This document shows positions 60,791 to 64,000 of a stretch of DNA of 64,000 nucleotides, in pieces (within the stretch, counting starts at the first letter, position 1; each line of letters begins with the position of its first letter). The stretch is taken from positions 149,365,584-149,429,583 of the forward strand of contig OY720634.1 in assembly GCA_963169105.1 (NCBI GenBank), read 5' to 3'. The position numbers and the translations under genes were made by a program. The notes below the pieces were generated by a model. That model did not search any database, was not told where the DNA came from, and saw only the letters and a list, made by a program, of their open reading frames with translations. This stretch comes from Ceriagrion tenellum. Its lineage: Eukaryota > Arthropoda > Insecta > Odonata > Coenagrionidae.

Positions 60791-60799
60791 ACGGTGATC

Positions 60800-63180
60800 T
60801 TCTTGCGGGATGTGGTATTGTATTGGAGGGATAAGTTGTTCTTTGAAACTACGGTAAGGGGGTATGCTGTGGGGATTTCTAAACAATCATCTTCAAAAGA
60901 GCATTTATTTTTGTGATTCCTGGGTTCCATTTTCTATTAGCTCAAATGTTGAGATTTTCTATCAAAATTTATTAATCATTTCAAAATTCTCCTAAATATG
61001 TCCTATGGTAAGCATTCCTGATTAGTGCTGTGCGTATTTTTCCATTTCTGCCGGTTCTACATTCTCGCTTTCTTTCATCAACATCTTGGAAGAGAAGGAA
61101 TGGAATTTAAGAGGAAGTTTCGTACGGTCTTGTTAGTTTTTCGAAATCTTGCACAAAGAAAACTAATTACATTCTTGTGATGTAGTTGCGCCGCGATTGT
61201 GATTGAATAATATTTGAGCCCCATTCCACACTGTCTCTGCTAGACTTTACTTGCTTTCGCACCGACTCTCTTGACTGCAAGTCTCAGAGAGATATAAACC
61301 TTGAAGAGAGTTATAAAAAGGCTGTTTCTCTGTTTTTATTTCCTTGAGTTACGTTTGATTTCCTTCGTCGGCGAATAAAAATACCATGATATAATTTGTG
61401 TGACTGAGTTTTTAAGCATACTTAACGTAACAACCCTTGCGTTTGAAGTGCACCTGAATTCAGTTACTATAGTATTTATGTTAGGGGAATATTTGCAATA
61501 AATACCAAACGAATTTTCTTATTTCAATGAGAACAGTAACTTCATTGTTCCACAAAAATAATTCCACCCACGGTCTAAGTTTCTTCGAAACGTCATCTTC
61601 ATCATCATTAGGGAGACGACGAATTGTCGTCTCTAAGACCCACCAGTAAATCCTCGACCGTGCGACTTCCTCGGATATTGGTGGTTCAAATAATTTAAAT
61701 ATCATTACAATTAATTTTTTTCGTCTTCGAAACTCAGACAAATATTCGTATACTTTGTTGGTGTGCTGGTGTTATCTGTGAGAGTTATATTCGGGCCCAA
61801 GTAACCAACATATTTTGCTTACTTGGCCTTGACTCTCTTAAACTATTCTTTAGTCTAAACTGATACCCGTTTATTCTTCTTGTTAAATGCCATTAGAGAT
61901 GATGTGATGAGTCTCTAGTGGCTCCAGTCGTGGAGTGGTATCTGCATCCTCTATCCTCGGTCGCGGTTGCGATTGCTACTCTTTCGGGGGCATTATCTCT
62001 CCTTCTGGAATGCCTTGAGAGTGAAAATAAAAATGGCGGCTTTGCGTTACTTCTTAGAGCTTTCCCGTAAAACCTGATCTGAAAGGGAGTTTTTTCACTA
62101 GTTATAAATAGAGTGGTCGGATAACTTTTTGTCAGCGTCGTAGACCACTCGCCGCTTCTCGCGGTGGAGCCCTTTGACGGAGGCGGTAATTGCCCGTGGC
62201 AGACACTTTAATTTGGTGCCCACACCTCCGGTAGTCAAAGTGGCATGCGCTTAAAAAGGGCTGAGGTCTTAACTCGCAAGGGGTTTGGACAGTTCTCGGC
62301 TTGCAACCTCCTTTGAACAAAACGGGTAGGAAGCGGCTGTAATAAGATGGAATAAGGTGAATGGTGGGTAGATGCTGGAGGAAGATAGCGTTGGGCGTCG
62401 GGATGGTAAGTGTTTGCGTGGCATCGGGAGGAGATCGTTAGCAAGAAAGCTGGCTACATCGTATTTGTGTGAAAGAATGGTTTATTCGGCGGTATTTACC
62501 CCTTACTCCGTTCTTTAAATAGTCGCCCGTGTATCGTGCTTAATTCTCCAGCATTTTTGTATTAGATATAGGAAGAAAAAAGTCTTTAGGTTGAATGCAT
62601 TTTTTATTTCTTTCCGTGCAAAAACCTTTACATTTATGTTATTTCATTTGATCCTTCGGATGAAAATAAGACTGAATCATTTGTTCCTTAAACTTTGTGC
62701 AAGCTTGGCAAAGTAATTTGTATTAATTCTTCATAGAAAGAAGGGCTGAAACGAACTTATCGTGAAGGTATTACTACGTCCTTTCCATTACTGAGCTTCA
62801 TATAGGGGATCATGCTGGTCATTGTATTATTTCTTAAGTCTGCAAACAAGCAAATAAAATTCGTGCATCGCTATGGGAGGTACGTCAGTACCTCTCGCTG
62901 AAATGGATTTGTTCTATAGATTTTTATTTGGAAGTATTGGTAGTGAAATCATTCCTTTCAGCTATAGACACGTATTAACCCGTGTAGAATAATGGACTAT
63001 GATTTACGATCCTCCATGCTATCTCTCTACGAGGCGGCGTGCAGGATATGACGTCAATGCAGATGCCGTGATTTTTTAATCCCTGGGCAAATAATTTTCT
63101 CTCCAGCCACACTGGCTGGTATCAAACTTGCTCACCTACTCACCCTGAAAATCTTTCCGTGCATCATCTCGCAGCGCAGT
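60800..63180. other. AT-rich non-coding stretch
   Basis: No gene recognised. A weak tRNA-like segment (gagtggtatctgcatcctct, cgcggttgcgattgc near 61935-61975) may be a decayed SINE. Confidence 0.35.
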
Positions 63181-63600
63181 CTGCTTCCCTCTCCTTGCCG
63201 TCATTCCTCGCCATCACTTTCGGTGGACCCACCGAGTAGAGAGGGAAAGGGGAAAGTGTTGGTCGGGAACGAGAGCCATTGGTGTTTTTTGTTGTTAAAA
63301 AATACTTTCTTCGGACTGGTTTCTTTTTCCTGTGGGCAGTGCAGCTGTGCCCGTGACATCGTTTGTGTCGTGGACGGGTGGGCGTATCAACCCGCCCACC
63401 GCGTCCATGTCCATGCTGCTGTTACCCTTTTTCAACCGCATTCGCCTCCCTTATCTTTCCTTTTGGTCGCGTCGTTTGGTGGTTCGTGTACTTTCGCGGC
63501 CACCCATCTTCGAACGAATTCGCTCGATGCTCTCCTTTCGTCTCGAGCCCCTCGTTTCATTTTCTACGATTTATGTCCTTTTTGTTATTTTTATTTCAGT
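63180..63600. other. C/T-rich segment
   Basis: Pyrimidine-biased, with three overlapping plus-strand ORFs. No gene recognised. Confidence 0.4.
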
Positions 63601-64000
63601 TCGTTGTTCGAATCAGTTTTATCCCATATATATCCACGTAAAGCATAATGGAATTTTTTTATTGGGGAGATGCTGAAAATACGGAAGTATGTGATTCCAT
63701 GGCTGGCGGTCAATAATATACATTCTCGTTGTTTGTGGTTAAACGCGGGAAACTCGCTATTCATTCATGAACCCCTCGTAATGGTAATTAATGGAAATGA
63801 TTACTTTATGTCCAGTCATGATCCATAGTAAGTTAATTCACCCGTAAGAGTCCTGAACAACCGCTTTAATGGACATAATTTTTCACACTGCATTCTTCCG
63901 TCTTTTATATTTTCCACGCTTTGGTCATTTTGTGTTTCAAGTCCTTTATCCGTTAGACCAATGTATCGATCCAAATTTCACTCGATTGCTTTTATTTTAG

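Overview
This is an animal nuclear genomic window, most likely from an arthropod. It has spliced exons with GT-AG introns, intact and decayed non-LTR retrotransposons, tRNA-derived SINEs and many short inverted-repeat DNA elements. There is no bacterial gene organisation, no CRISPR array and no convincing functional tRNA or rRNA gene. I cannot name the species from sequence alone.

Only one host gene is recognisable. Five consecutive plus-strand exons (29449-35103) encode the central part of SMG6/EST1A, the endonuclease of nonsense-mediated mRNA decay. All splice sites and phases agree. The exons needed for the N-terminal region (exon-junction binding, 14-3-3-like domain) and for the C-terminal PIN nuclease domain were not found, so the gene either has very long introns or is incomplete here. 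The exons lie in a block of about 10 kb (28.25-38.2 kb) that is visibly poor in CpG, unlike both flanks. A CpG-rich, pyrimidine-rich segment abuts each edge (27.18-28.25 kb and 38.39-39.3 kb).

The rest is repeats and non-coding DNA. The best preserved element is a non-LTR retrotransposon of CR1/Jockey type at 49.3-53.2 kb. It has an esterase-like ORF1 remnant, an endonuclease, a reverse transcriptase and a 3' end with a hairpin and ATGTAG-type repeats. It is broken by only two one-base frameshifts. Short solo copies of its 3' tail or of related tails are scattered through the window (0.9, 2.3, 19.2, 39.4, 46.9, 47.8 and 54.4 kb). A decayed second LINE lies on the minus strand at 19-20 kb. DNA-transposon derivatives include two TTAA-bounded MITEs of piggyBac type (29.07 and 36.43 kb), another TTAA-bounded MITE (20.1 kb), hAT-like inverted-repeat elements (39.84-41.66 and 55.24-55.67 kb), a 1.7-kb TIR element in an SMG6 intron with a second inverted repeat nested in it, and a foldback pair at 43.4-44.4 kb. 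Around nine tRNA-derived SINE fragments are recognisable.

About sixteen CpG-rich, C/T-biased segments recur every 2-8 kb. They produce long overlapping ORFs in several frames that I do not regard as genes. The remainder is AT-rich DNA in which I see no gene.
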